Origin: an uncultured Lachnospiraceae bacterium
Lineage (GTDB): Bacteria; Bacillota; Clostridia; Lachnospirales; Lachnospiraceae
Direction of reading: 5' to 3'
Length of the DNA: 50,125 bases
Assembly: GCA_944381475.1 (NCBI GenBank)
Contig: CALWLH010000054.1
Coordinates: forward strand, 1 to 50,125
Within the stretch, counting starts at the first letter, position 1, and every line of letters starts with the position of its first letter. Shown piece by piece: positions 1 to 7,583 of this stretch. A model generated the notes under the pieces. That model saw nothing but the letters and a program-made list of their open reading frames with translations, was not told the origin of the DNA and did not search any database. A program made the position numbers and the translations under genes.

Positions 1-66
1 ATGTCCCTTGCTCTCAAAAAACTCCAGAAACATTCTTCTCAGGTCGTTTACACCGTATTTTTCCAT
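1..66 (-). CDS. alaS: Alanyl-tRNA synthetase, N-terminal 22 codons (cut by window edge)
   Basis: The first 22 residues read MEKYGVNDLRRMFLEFF followed by ESKGH, which matches the highly conserved start of bacterial AlaRS (x-N-x-L-R-x-M-F-L-x-F-F-x-x-K-G-H). The enzyme charges tRNA-Ala with alanine in the cytoplasm. The start codon has a good ribosome binding site (GGAGG, 8 nt upstream). The rest of the gene lies beyond the left edge. It follows a 44-codon gene on the same strand and probably shares its promoter. I see no T-box leader in the 81-nt gap upstream. Confidence 0.85.
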   Translation of the reverse strand, partial: MEKYGVNDLRRMFLEFFESKGH

Positions 67-147
67 CGATTTATCCTCCAAAAATGCAATCCTCTCGTTT
101 TAAATTTCGATTCACTATCAAATGACCGCCGGCAATTTTAAAATACC

Positions 148-282
148 TCACGGCTCATTATCATTCCGCCTGTTTTTTCTTTTTCTTAGGGCAGTGCCCG
201 CAAAAATTCCTCCCAGCGCTGCAAATACCAGAAAAATAAACCGGATTGCTTCATTGTAAACCTCTAACCAAAATTCATTCAT
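148..282 (-). CDS. Small single-pass membrane protein (44 aa) upstream of alaS
   Basis: A short reading frame, too short for most gene callers, runs from an ATG preceded by GGGGGAG (6 nt spacing) to TGA. It encodes a short acidic and aromatic N-terminus (MNEFWLEVYNEAIR), one hydrophobic helix of about 18 residues (FIFLVFAALGGIFAGTAL), and a very basic tail (RKRKNRR). This is the layout of a small inner-membrane protein with its tail in the cytoplasm by the positive-inside rule. A promoter-like TTGAAA-17-TAAGAT lies just upstream, and alaS starts 81 nt downstream, so the two are probably co-transcribed. The function is unknown. Confidence comes from the ribosome binding site, promoter and membrane-protein pattern, not from a recognised family. 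Confidence 0.7.
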   Translation of the reverse strand: MNEFWLEVYNEAIRFIFLVFAALGGIFAGTALRKRKNRRNDNEP

Positions 283-312
283 TTGATACTCCCCCTGTTA
301 CACATAAAGTTC

Positions 313-341
313 ATCTTAGCACAATCCATTTTATTTTTCAA
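313..341 (-). promoter_or_regulatory. Sigma-A-type promoter for the 44-aa gene and alaS
   Basis: On the minus strand TTGAAA (-35) and TAAGAT (-10) are separated by exactly 17 nt and lie 31 nt upstream of the small ORF start. The -35 box overlaps the stop codon of rnhA, so the promoter begins where the upstream gene ends. Confidence 0.55.
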
Positions 342-811
342 GGGGTGAAAAGCGCATCCAGAAGCAGCTCCTCCCCATCCGCCGCAGCCGTGGCCAGCGC
401 ATCGCACCGCTCATTTTCCGGATGCCCCGCATGGCCCTTCACCCACTGCCAGGTAACCCGGTGGGGTTCCATGGCAGCAAGCAGTCTCTTCCACAAATCC
501 ACGTTCTTTACCGGTTCGCTGCCCCGCATCCAGTTTTTTTTAATCCATCCCTCAATCCAGTGCTGGTTGAAGGCGTTCACCACATACTGGGAATCCGTCA
601 CCATCACCACCTCACAGGGCTTTGTGAGAGCCTCCAGCCCGGCGATGGCTCCCATCAGCTCCATCCGATTATTTGTAGTCCTTATATAACCCTGGGAGAG
701 CTCCTTCACGAAAAGCTTTCCCTGGGGATTCACATAGTGAAGCACCGTTCCATATCCCCCGGGACCCGGATTTCCTCTGGAGGAGCCATCGGAATAAATC
801 GTCACCTTCAT
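338..811 (-). CDS. rnhA: Ribonuclease HI
   Basis: Type 1 RNase H, which cuts the RNA strand of RNA-DNA hybrids in the cytoplasm. The acidic metal-binding residues are all visible: Asp in [15 protein letters not shown], Glu in NNRMEL, Asp in VTDSQYV and Asp in NERCDALA, with the catalytic-loop His in KGHAGH. The 157-residue length is normal. The frame is open four codons further upstream, but GGAGG lies five bases before the chosen ATG, and that ATG shares one base with the stop codon of the upstream MutS-like gene (TGATG). This implies translational coupling. It is probably co-transcribed with the MutS-like ATPase and the nucleoside phosphorylase. Confidence 0.95.
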   Translation of the reverse strand: MKVTIYSDGSSRGNPGPGGYGTVLHYVNPQGKLFVKELSQGYIRTTNNRMELMGAIAGLEALTKPCEVVMVTDSQYVVNAFNQHWIEGWIKKNWMRGSEPVKNVDLWKRLLAAMEPHRVTWQWVKGHAGHPENERCDALATAAADGEELLLDALFTP

Positions 812-2490
812 CACATCCTCCATTCCCCTGTCTCCAGGAAATGTGCCGCCGTCTCCTCCGCCTTTTTCAACACCTCCTCGTCATAGCCCATAATGCCAAG
901 AAGCTTGATGGCGTTTCTGGTGGTTGCCCGTCCCCTGTTCAGGATATAGTTAAAGGAGATATCATTGTTTAAAACCTCTTCCCGGAAATGGTAGTTTGCA
1001 TAGTCCTTCTCCAGCAGATGGGTCAGCTCGATGTCGTGGGTGGCGGCAAACACAAAGGCTCCCTCCCTTGCAAGGCTCTGGAGGATCCTGGAGGAGGCAG
1101 CCACACGCTCCACCGTGTTGGTTCCCCGAAGCACCTCATCCACAAAGCACATAACCGGAGCGCTGCCCTGCTTCTTGGCCTCCGTCATGATTCTCTTGAG
1201 GGAGCGGATCTCCACCATATAGTAGCTTTCGCCGGTTTCCAGACTGTCCTTTAAGGCCATGGAGCTCATGACCCGGTAAAAACCGGTGATGCAGGAGTGC
1301 GCCATGCAGGTGTGAATGGTCTGAGCCAGAATGGCGTTGATGGCCACAGTCTTTAGGAAGGTGGATTTACCTGAGGCATTGGAGCCAGTCAGAAGCACGC
1401 TCCTGGTCTCCTCAATGCAGTTTGCCACGGGATGCTCCACCAAGGGATGGTACAGATCCACTGCGCACAGATAGTTTCCTTTCTTCTCCGTGAACTCCGG
1501 CTCACTGTAATAGGGCAGCGTCTGCCTGAAGGAGGCGATGGCGATGGCTGTTTCCAGCTTTCCCACCAGCTCCAGCAGTCTCTCCACATCATCCACATGG
1601 GACTTTACCGTATCCAGTATATTATAAAAGCTGATGAGATCCAGGTGAAAGACCATATTTACATACTGCATGAAGATCTCCGCTAGCCCATCGGACACAT
1701 TATTGGCGTTGCCGATGATCCGCGCCTTTTTAATGATGGGCGTCAGTGATCGGGCCGCATCCCCCATTGCCTGCTCATATTCCTTCAATTCTTCATCCTG
1801 TCTGCCGCCCAGCTCTCTACAGCTCTCCACCAGCCTGGCAATATAGGCGGTGCAGATAAAATAGCTTTCCACCTCCGCTTTTGCCTTAAAGTATCCGTTG
1901 ATATTCCAGACCAGTACAAAGATGAGCGCCAGCATTCCAATGGACACATGGATACACATAATGACGATGGCGATGATCACAAAGATGATATACATATACT
2001 GGGACCATCTGTTTTTTGAATCCAATTCCAGGAAATTCCCGATATAGTCCGCCAAAGAAATACGCTTTGTATAGCCCATTTTCCAGAAAGATTTCTGGAA
2101 TAGAATTCGGATATCCTCATGGCTCTCCATGTACCTAATCAGCCGTTCCCGCTCCTTAAGCTTTTCCCTGGAAAACTCCGGCACCCGCAGAGTCTTGTAG
2201 AGGTATTCCTCCCCTGCAGAGGACTGGGTATTGTTTAAGAGCATAAAGATCCGGTCCATATCCAGATCGTTCCAGGTGATATCGTCCACATAAAACCCAT
2301 CCCCCCTATGCTTCTCATAATAATGGGGGATGCTCTGAAAATGCACATGCTCATAATCCCGATGAGGGATCTCCCCGAATTCCCTCTTCAGCCTCTCCAG
2401 AAGTCTGCGCTTCTGCTGGATACTGCTGTGAATCGCCCAAGCAGCAAACAGGACGATCACAACCGCGACAAAAATGATATATTTTCCCAT
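811..2490 (-). CDS. Membrane-anchored MutS-family ATPase (MutS domain V-like)
   Basis: The C-terminal half carries the MutS-type ATPase: Walker [10 protein letters not shown] at residues 369-377 and Walker B CFVDE at 448-452, followed by [13 protein letters not shown], the conserved stretch after the MutS Walker B. The N-terminal mismatch-binding domains of MutS are absent. Instead there is an N-terminal transmembrane helix (about residues 4-20) and a hydrophobic pair at about 166-196, followed by helical lever/clamp-like sequence. It therefore resembles the short MutS-related proteins of Firmicutes whose role is not established; mismatch repair is unlikely without a mismatch-binding domain. 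Start ATG with GGAG 7 nt upstream. It sits between punA and rnhA in one probable operon; rnhA overlaps its stop. Confidence 0.8.
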   Translation of the reverse strand: MGKYIIFVAVVIVLFAAWAIHSSIQQKRRLLERLKREFGEIPHRDYEHVHFQSIPHYYEKHRGDGFYVDDITWNDLDMDRIFMLLNNTQSSAGEEYLYKTLRVPEFSREKLKERERLIRYMESHEDIRILFQKSFWKMGYTKRISLADYIGNFLELDSKNRWSQYMYIIFVIIAIVIMCIHVSIGMLALIFVLVWNINGYFKAKAEVESYFICTAYIARLVESCRELGGRQDEELKEYEQAMGDAARSLTPIIKKARIIGNANNVSDGLAEIFMQYVNMVFHLDLISFYNILDTVKSHVDDVERLLELVGKLETAIAIASFRQTLPYYSEPEFTEKKGNYLCAVDLYHPLVEHPVANCIEETRSVLLTGSNASGKSTFLKTVAINAILAQTIHTCMAHSCITGFYRVMSSMALKDSLETGESYYMVEIRSLKRIMTEAKKQGSAPVMCFVDEVLRGTNTVERVAASSRILQSLAREGAFVFAATHDIELTHLLEKDYANYHFREEVLNNDISFNYILNRGRATTRNAIKLLGIMGYDEEVLKKAEETAAHFLETGEWRM

Positions 2491-2531
2491 AGTGTTCTCC
2501 GAAATCCTTATTCTATATCCTTATATAAACT

Positions 2532-3353
2532 CTACAAAAGCCCCAGAAACTCTTCCATCAGCCCCTCAAAATCCCTGGAAGCCCGGTTCGCCGTTTCCTG
2601 CACCTCTGTGTGGGAAAGGGGGGTTTTGCTGATTCCGCTGGCCATGTTGGTGATCAGGGAAACGCCGCAGACCCGAAGGCCTGCGTGTCTGGCAGCCATG
2701 GCCTCCACCGCGGTGCTCATGCCCACCGCATCCGCCCCCAAAGATGCGCACATACGGATCTCCGCAGGGGTTTCGTAGCCCGGACCGGAAAGCTGAATAT
2801 ATATCCCATCCTTGAGGGAAAGCCCCCGCAGCGCAGCCGCCCTGTGGAGGGCGCCGCAAAGCTCCGGGTCATACACACAGCTCATATCCGGAAACCTGGT
2901 TCCCAGCTCTAGTACGTTTCTCCCAATAAGGGGGGAGGGCACAAAGCAGGAGATATGGTCCCGGATGCACATAAGATTTCCCGGCTCAAAGGAAGAGTTC
3001 ACACCCCCGGCTGCATTGGTGAGAATCAAGGTTTTGATACCCATCATGGCCATCAGCCGCACCGGCGTCACCACCTGCTGCATGGAATAGCCCTCATAAA
3101 AGTGGACCCGTCCCTGCATACAGAGGATATCTTTTCCCTGGAGTGTTCCAAAGACAAATTTTCCCGCATGACCTGAAACTGTGGACACGGGAAAACCAGG
3201 GATATCCTGATAGGGTATCTCTGCGGCCACCTTCAGCTTTTCTGCAAAGCCGCCTAAGCCGCTTCCCAAAACCAGACCGATCTGGGGCGTGAAGGGTATG
3301 CGCTCCCTTAGACCCGACAACATGTTTTCTAAATTCTCATAGATTTTTGACAT
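2532..3353 (-). CDS. punA: Purine nucleoside phosphorylase (trimeric, 6-oxopurine type)
   Basis: Phosphorolysis of inosine, guanosine and related nucleosides to base plus ribose-1-phosphate, in purine salvage. The 273-residue length and motifs fit the trimeric PNP family: phosphate-binding GSGLG (residues 30-34), GRVHFYEGY (81-89), NAAGG (113-117), and the base-recognition Glu in GPGYETPAEIR and Asn in SLITNMASG, typical of 6-oxopurine specificity. The frame extends 16 codons upstream, but the ATG chosen here has GGGAGGG five bases before it and begins MSKIYENLEN, a family-like start. It is the first gene of a probable operon with the MutS-like ATPase and rnhA. Confidence 0.93.
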   Translation of the reverse strand: MSKIYENLENMLSGLRERIPFTPQIGLVLGSGLGGFAEKLKVAAEIPYQDIPGFPVSTVSGHAGKFVFGTLQGKDILCMQGRVHFYEGYSMQQVVTPVRLMAMMGIKTLILTNAAGGVNSSFEPGNLMCIRDHISCFVPSPLIGRNVLELGTRFPDMSCVYDPELCGALHRAAALRGLSLKDGIYIQLSGPGYETPAEIRMCASLGADAVGMSTAVEAMAARHAGLRVCGVSLITNMASGISKTPLSHTEVQETANRASRDFEGLMEEFLGLL

Positions 3354-3371
3354 GTAAACCCTCCCGTCATA

Positions 3372-3397
3372 AAAAATGTCCGGGCTTTTGCCCAGAC
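3372..3397 (-). terminator. Rho-independent terminator overlapping the punA transcription start
   Basis: On the minus strand an 8-bp stem (GTCTGGGC / GCCCGGAC, loop AAAA) is followed directly by ATTTTTT. It lies downstream of the two-gene cassette and could end its transcripts. The punA -10 box sits just upstream, so RNA started there would lack most of the 5' arm. Confidence 0.6.
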
Positions 3398-3399
3398 AC

Positions 3400-3428
3400 A
3401 TTATAGCAAAGGCTTTATTAAATTACAA
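3400..3428 (-). promoter_or_regulatory. Promoter of the punA operon
   Basis: TTGTAA (-35) and TATAAT (-10) are separated by 17 nt on the minus strand. The -35 box and spacer lie inside the left copy of the 46-bp direct repeat; the -10 box is completed by unique sequence next to punA. The equivalent position beside the other repeat copy reads TGTCAT, so only this copy makes a promoter. Confidence 0.7.
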
Positions 3429-3450
3429 CTGATTAAATGATGATGCAGAC
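3405..3450. repeat. 46-bp direct repeat, left copy (duplicate of the spoIVA 3' end)
   Basis: Matches 5995-6040 at 44 of 46 positions (differences at 3414 and 3420). It contains the last six codons of spoIVA including the stop, although no spoIVA lies here, and it supplies the -35 box of the punA promoter. It marks the left boundary of the 2.5-kb cassette. Confidence 0.85.
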
Positions 3451-3490
3451 ATTTGCGCTACCGAATCGCCTATAGCACACCCCGCTCCTG

Positions 3491-4441
3491 TCATTCATCC
3501 AGAATATATCCCATCTCTCCCTGATTGCTTTCTACAAGGATATAATCCTGCCCCTGGCAGGTCAGAAGGCCAATGGGCAAAATCTCATCGCCTCTCAGGA
3601 TGATTTCCTTTGTAAAATCAATTTGATAGACAGTTTTTCCTTCCTCCAATGGGATATAGGCTGCTCCTGTAAGGAGCCAATACTCCTCCGCATCCTCCAA
3701 GGCTTCCACATAGTCCGGTATTTTCTGTACGAGAGCACCTGTGGCCTCATCAAACACGTAATCCTGGCTTAAAACCGCTCCCTCCCAAAGCTCCTGCTGT
3801 CTGATTCTGTACATGCCCTGAAATTGGTACAAATAATCCTGCGCTCCATCCCCATTCCAGTTTTCCGGCAGGCCGGACAGGGACGCCGCGCAGCGGCACA
3901 TGCCGTTCTCATACCGGTAAAAGCTGGTATAGTCCTCATCCTCCCGTTTTTCTGTCACGAGAATATCCCATATGCCAGAATCATCATTCCTGCTGTACAA
4001 AAGCCTTTGGGGTACTGCTCCGTTCTCACCGGGGAGAGAAGCCCGCATTGTGGATAAAGCCCCGTCATTGGCAAGATAAGCAATTTCCAGGGTATATCCT
4101 CCGGACTTCTCCATAACCCATAGCAGCTCCGGTGTCATTCCGTCACCATTCAAATCACAGAGAATACCCTTGCCGATGTCGCAGTTTCCACTGTCTTTAG
4201 GAACTGTGACCTCCAGAGCCATGGCTTTGGCATATTCAATTAATATATCTTCGTACTCATCCATATTTCCAGAAGATATCCACTGTCCTTCACTTGCCGT
4301 CTCGCTATATTCCGGCTGCGTTCCCTCCGGCATATATTCCGTCTCATTGAGACTGCTGCTTTCCTGACGGCACCCACAGAAGGTGAGTCCGCACAATACC
4401 ACAAATACCCACAGAAGCCCCTGTTTCCATCTTTTTTTCAT
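3491..4441 (-). CDS. Secreted lipoprotein of unknown function
   Basis: A 316-residue protein with a short basic start (MKKRWKQ), a hydrophobic helix and a Cys at the end of the signal (LTFCGC), so it is probably lipid-anchored on the outer face of the membrane. After a Ser/Glu-rich linker it has a calcium-loop-like stretch (CDLNGDGMTPELLW) and a related NGDGAQDYLYQ, as in VCBS/FG-GAP-like propeller repeats. The C-terminus (YILVESNQGEMGYI) resembles an SH3-type beta fold. The start overlaps the stop of the upstream gene by four bases (ATGA), so the two are translationally coupled. I do not recognise the family. Both genes lie between the 46-bp direct repeats. Confidence 0.75.
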   Translation of the reverse strand: MKKRWKQGLLWVFVVLCGLTFCGCRQESSSLNETEYMPEGTQPEYSETASEGQWISSGNMDEYEDILIEYAKAMALEVTVPKDSGNCDIGKGILCDLNGDGMTPELLWVMEKSGGYTLEIAYLANDGALSTMRASLPGENGAVPQRLLYSRNDDSGIWDILVTEKREDEDYTSFYRYENGMCRCAASLSGLPENWNGDGAQDYLYQFQGMYRIRQQELWEGAVLSQDYVFDEATGALVQKIPDYVEALEDAEEYWLLTGAAYIPLEEGKTVYQIDFTKEIILRGDEILPIGLLTCQGQDYILVESNQGEMGYILDE

Positions 4442-5715
4442 TCTGATGCCTCCATTTCAACCAGCTGATTTTGCCCCTGCAGCTGGTATCGGCGTCCTTC
4501 GATCTGGATCGTCCCGTTATGCTCCAGCTGGCTGACCGGCTCATCGCTGTAACCTTCAGACCACCAATCCACCTCCTCCGCAAACAGCCTGACGGGAAGC
4601 TCCCCATTCTCATAGCCATCTGCCCAGATGGGCACCAGCCAGTTCCCCACCAACCGGTACAGCCTGCAGACATGGCGTGCCCAAACCTCATTTTCATAAA
4701 AAAACTGTGGATATTGCACTGCCACGAAAACAGTACTCTGAGATGGGTCAAAATCAATAATGCCCATGGTGATTTCCTTACCCTCAGCAGCAATATAGAG
4801 CACATCTTCCTCAAATATGTCCGTGTAGTCGCTGAGAAGAAGCCATTTTCCTGTCCCGTAGAAGGTGCAAAAATCCTCCTGGGGCTGCCGCCATTTTCTG
4901 TTGGGGTTTACATACAGGCTTGTGCTGGCGTTCACCGGCACAAAGCATTCTGTAAATTCACCCTCCTGAAGCGCCAGCTGTCCCTGACACAGGGACAGCC
5001 ACCAGATCCCGTCCTCCTGTTTTATGCCGTACCACTCATATGTTGAATCCGTCTTATACTGTGAAAACTCCACCCATGTGCCGGCGGGGAGAATCCGGGG
5101 CTCACAGTCCTGCCGCAGAGCCGCAGAGGGCACCAGATGCAGGGGTCTCGTGAGCATATATGTGCAGCTCCCAAGCAGAGTCACCACTTCCACCTGGGTC
5201 CAGTCTCCGGGGGTCACCGTCACAAGGGATTCATATCCACCTAAGAGCATATTCCTGACCTGAATACAGCCGTTCTTTTTTTCAAGCCTTCCGGGCAGGT
5301 TTAAAAACTTATCGTTCTGCATCCCCCAAAGCCAGGTCAGCAGATTCCCCTCCTCGTCCCAGAGCTCTGCGGCAAAATACAGCTCTCCCTCGCACACCAT
5401 GGCATAAATTCCACTGAGACGGCTGCCTGTTATAATAAACTTTTTCCCGGAGGCTTCCGACGTGATTACTATGCCGTTTTCATCTGCCTGTACGCCTACA
5501 TAAACTGTCTGGGATAAGCCCTCCGGGGTTTTCAGCTCCATTTCCCTATTTGCTTGAAGCTGATACCATACACTTTCCTCTAAACTATAATACAGCGTCC
5601 GGTCCTCTTCCACAGCGCCCCTGGAGATTACAGAATCCCTTCCCGTCAGGATGAGACAGGTAAAGGCAAGAGTAAGAACTGCCAAAATAATTGCCTTTTT
5701 TGTCCGTTTATTCAT
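4438..5715 (-). CDS. Membrane-anchored or secreted protein of unknown function
   Basis: A 425-residue protein with a basic start (MNKRTKKA) and one hydrophobic helix (about residues 8-24) but no lipobox, so it is either anchored by an uncleaved signal or secreted. The rest is rich in Trp, Tyr and acidic residues with short beta-strand patterns, as in an all-beta extracellular domain; no catalytic motif is apparent. It is first in a two-gene unit: its stop overlaps the start of the lipoprotein (ATGA), and it has its own promoter (TTGACT-16-TATAAT). GAGAGGAAGG precedes the ATG by eight bases. It probably acts with the lipoprotein at the cell surface. Confidence 0.75.
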   Translation of the reverse strand: MNKRTKKAIILAVLTLAFTCLILTGRDSVISRGAVEEDRTLYYSLEESVWYQLQANREMELKTPEGLSQTVYVGVQADENGIVITSEASGKKFIITGSRLSGIYAMVCEGELYFAAELWDEEGNLLTWLWGMQNDKFLNLPGRLEKKNGCIQVRNMLLGGYESLVTVTPGDWTQVEVVTLLGSCTYMLTRPLHLVPSAALRQDCEPRILPAGTWVEFSQYKTDSTYEWYGIKQEDGIWWLSLCQGQLALQEGEFTECFVPVNASTSLYVNPNRKWRQPQEDFCTFYGTGKWLLLSDYTDIFEEDVLYIAAEGKEITMGIIDFDPSQSTVFVAVQYPQFFYENEVWARHVCRLYRLVGNWLVPIWADGYENGELPVRLFAEEVDWWSEGYSDEPVSQLEHNGTIQIEGRRYQLQGQNQLVEMEASE

Positions 5716-5747
5716 AAGAAGTACCTTCCTCTCTGTATTCTATGTCA

Positions 5748-5775
5748 ATTATATTGCTTATGTTTTATAAGTCAA
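5748..5775 (-). promoter_or_regulatory. Promoter of the two-gene cassette
   Basis: TTGACT and TATAAT with a 16-nt spacer on the minus strand, 32 nt upstream of the membrane-anchored protein. It lies inside the region bounded by the direct repeats, so the cassette carries its own promoter. Confidence 0.65.
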
Positions 5776-5787
5776 TATCTTTTTATG

Positions 5788-5930
5788 ATCGAGTAGGGGA
5801 AAAGAGCCCCCTACTCGATTTGCGATGTCGCACAGCGGGTGACGGCACGCCCGCTAAAGCGGACCTGCCAAGTCGCATCTGCCAATATAATGCTTCGCAT
5901 GAGGCAGGTGCTGTCGGCCGCTTGATGGGC
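5788..5930. repeat. GC-rich palindromic intergenic element
   Basis: Opens with a perfect 12-bp inverted repeat (ATCGAGTAGGGG at 5788-5799 and its complement at 5808-5819, 8-nt loop) and continues with further stems, for example AGCGGG/CCCGCT and CTGCC/GGCAG. No ribosome binding site or plausible protein is present; short open frames across it look accidental. The first stem resembles the one at 45862-45891, suggesting a REP-like dispersed family. Confidence 0.5.
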
Positions 5931-5939
5931 TTATCACAC

Positions 5940-5968
5940 AAAAATGGAGCCATTTTGGCTCCATTTTT
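5940..5968 (-). terminator. Rho-independent terminator downstream of spoIVA
   Basis: A perfect 12-bp stem, AAAAATGGAGCC / GGCTCCATTTTT, with a 5-nt loop. It is symmetrical and so could end transcription from either side. It lies 55 nt beyond the spoIVA stop codon. Confidence 0.8.
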
Positions 5969-5994
5969 CCTTCGCAGCAGCAGACTCACATGAC

Positions 5995-6040
5995 AGCAAA
6001 GGCCTTATTCAATTACAACTGATTAAATGATGATGCAGAC
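5995..6040. repeat. 46-bp direct repeat, right copy (spoIVA 3' end)
   Basis: Matches 3405-3450 at 44 of 46 positions in the same orientation. Here it forms the true end of spoIVA (codons for V-C-I-I-I and stop) plus 28 nt downstream. Confidence 0.85.
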
Positions 6041-7501
6041 CATTCCGCCATTGCTGTCGTTAATGATCTTTGCCATGGCATCCTGGAGCTTTTGCTGGCA
6101 GTCCTCCGTCATCTGGTTGATCTTGGAATACATGCCGTCCTCCACAATCTGGGAGATGGTCTTTCCGAATATGTTGGTGGACCAGACGGCTCCCTCCCCC
6201 GCATTGGCCGCTGCCTTGATATAGGAGATCAGATCCTGGGCCTGCTCCTCGCTGCCCACAATGGGGGCGATCTCCGTTTCGATGTTGGTGCGGATCATAT
6301 GGATGCTGGGAGCTGTGGCCCGCATTTTCACCCCAAATTTGCCGCTCTGACGGATCAGCTCCGGCTCGCTAAGGGTAATCTCCTGCTGACCGGGGGTTAC
6401 CACACTGTAGCCTGTGCCCCGCACTCTCTCCAGAGCATTCTGTACCTGCTCATACTCCAGATATTTGGAGGACATGGTGAAGAAGGTGGTAAGAAGCTGA
6501 GCCTCCGAGGTGATCTGCAGTCCGCTGAAGGCGCTGATGGTCTGATAATAGCACTCTGGCTTAAACAGGATGTCGATCTGCACACAGCCCGTGGCCGCAT
6601 CGATATGGGAAACCTTGATCTCCTCAATATCCTTTGATGCCTCCGGGGGTGTGATTGCTGAGAGATCCTTCATATAGCTGCAGCCCTCCAGGATGCCCTT
6701 TGCCGCATCAATGACGCCCCGCTTTAAGGGGTGATCGTTCTTTAAAAGCTCCACCCACTTAGGGATCCGAAAATCCAGCTGGCTGATGGGAAACTCCGCA
6801 AGAGCTGCGGACAGGATCCTGCTTATATCCTCACTTCGAAGCTGAGCTGCATTCACGCACTGGACAGACACGCCGTAGCTCTTGCTGATCTGCTCCGCCA
6901 GCTGCTTGGTCTGGGGGTCATAGGGCTTCTGGCAGTTTAACACCACGATAAAGGGCTTCCCCAGATTTTTCAGCTCCGAGATGGTCTTTTCCAGAGCCGG
7001 CATAAACTGCTCCGGCGTCAGCTCCCCGAAGGAGCCGTCCCCCATCATGACGATGCCGATGGTGGAATGGTCATGAATGACCTTTCTGGTGCCCAGCTCC
7101 GCCGCCTGGGTGAAGGGAATCTCCTCCTCAAACCAGGGGGTTTTCACCATCCGGGGAGCGTCATTTTCCTCATGCCCTGTGGTGCCCTCCACCATATAGC
7201 CCACACAGTCGATCAGGCGTACCAAAGCCTCCGTTCCGTCCTCCGTCCGGATCTTCGCCGCCTCCTTGGGGATAAACTTGGGCTCCGTGGTCATAATCAT
7301 GCGGCCTCCCGCGGACTGGGGCAGCTCATCCCTGGCCTGGTTCTGATCCTGCTCATCCATATTCGGGAGCACAAACAGCTCCATAAAACGCTTGATAAAG
7401 GTGGATTTGCCTGTGCGGACCGGTCCCACCACTCCTATGTAAATCTCGCCCCCGGTCCGGGCAGAGATATCTCTGTACACATCATATACTGCCTGCTCCA
7501 T
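6023..7501 (-). CDS. spoIVA: Stage IV sporulation protein A (spore coat morphogenetic ATPase)
   Basis: SpoIVA is made in the mother cell, binds the outer forespore membrane and polymerises by ATP hydrolysis to form the base layer of the spore coat. This 492-residue protein has the normal family length. It has the Walker A motif GPVRTGKST (residues 26-34), the region SAGGRMIMTTEPKFIPKEA, a downstream NCQKPYDPQT stretch, and a C-terminus ending GGMVCIII, all familiar from clostridial SpoIVA. The ATG has AAGGAGG 6 nt upstream. A sequence matching the sigma-E consensus lies upstream, as expected for a mother-cell gene. It shows that the organism belongs to a spore-forming lineage. It is monocistronic, with a strong terminator downstream. 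Confidence 0.97.
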   Translation of the reverse strand: MEQAVYDVYRDISARTGGEIYIGVVGPVRTGKSTFIKRFMELFVLPNMDEQDQNQARDELPQSAGGRMIMTTEPKFIPKEAAKIRTEDGTEALVRLIDCVGYMVEGTTGHEENDAPRMVKTPWFEEEIPFTQAAELGTRKVIHDHSTIGIVMMGDGSFGELTPEQFMPALEKTISELKNLGKPFIVVLNCQKPYDPQTKQLAEQISKSYGVSVQCVNAAQLRSEDISRILSAALAEFPISQLDFRIPKWVELLKNDHPLKRGVIDAAKGILEGCSYMKDLSAITPPEASKDIEEIKVSHIDAATGCVQIDILFKPECYYQTISAFSGLQITSEAQLLTTFFTMSSKYLEYEQVQNALERVRGTGYSVVTPGQQEITLSEPELIRQSGKFGVKMRATAPSIHMIRTNIETEIAPIVGSEEQAQDLISYIKAAANAGEGAVWSTNIFGKTISQIVEDGMYSKINQMTEDCQQKLQDAMAKIINDSNGGMVCIII

Positions 7502-7554
7502 AGTCTTCCTCCTTAGCCAAAGACCAGATGAGCCTTGGCTTACACGCTTGATAC

Positions 7555-7583
7555 AGTATATGACGGCCAGACCTAAATATTAC
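7555..7583 (-). promoter_or_regulatory. Sigma-E-type promoter of spoIVA
   Basis: On the minus strand GTAATATT (-35) and CATATACT (-10) with a 13-nt spacer match the Bacillus sigma-E consensus as I recall it (GKMATRTT, spacer 13-15, CATAYAMT) at every position. The -35 box overlaps the last codons of the upstream membrane protein gene. Confidence 0.75.

Noticed and set aside
67-147. Possible T-box leader before alaS
   Set aside because: Only 81 nt separate the small ORF and alaS, with no T-box consensus or specifier stem visible.
4471-5046. Open frame of 191 codons on the plus strand opposite the 425-residue gene
   Set aside because: It is antisense to a gene with promoter, ribosome binding site and signal; no ribosome binding site or protein-like pattern supports it.
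5783-5989. 68-codon frame across the palindromic element after the two-gene cassette
   Set aside because: It crosses inverted repeats and a terminator, with no ribosome binding site; it looks accidental.
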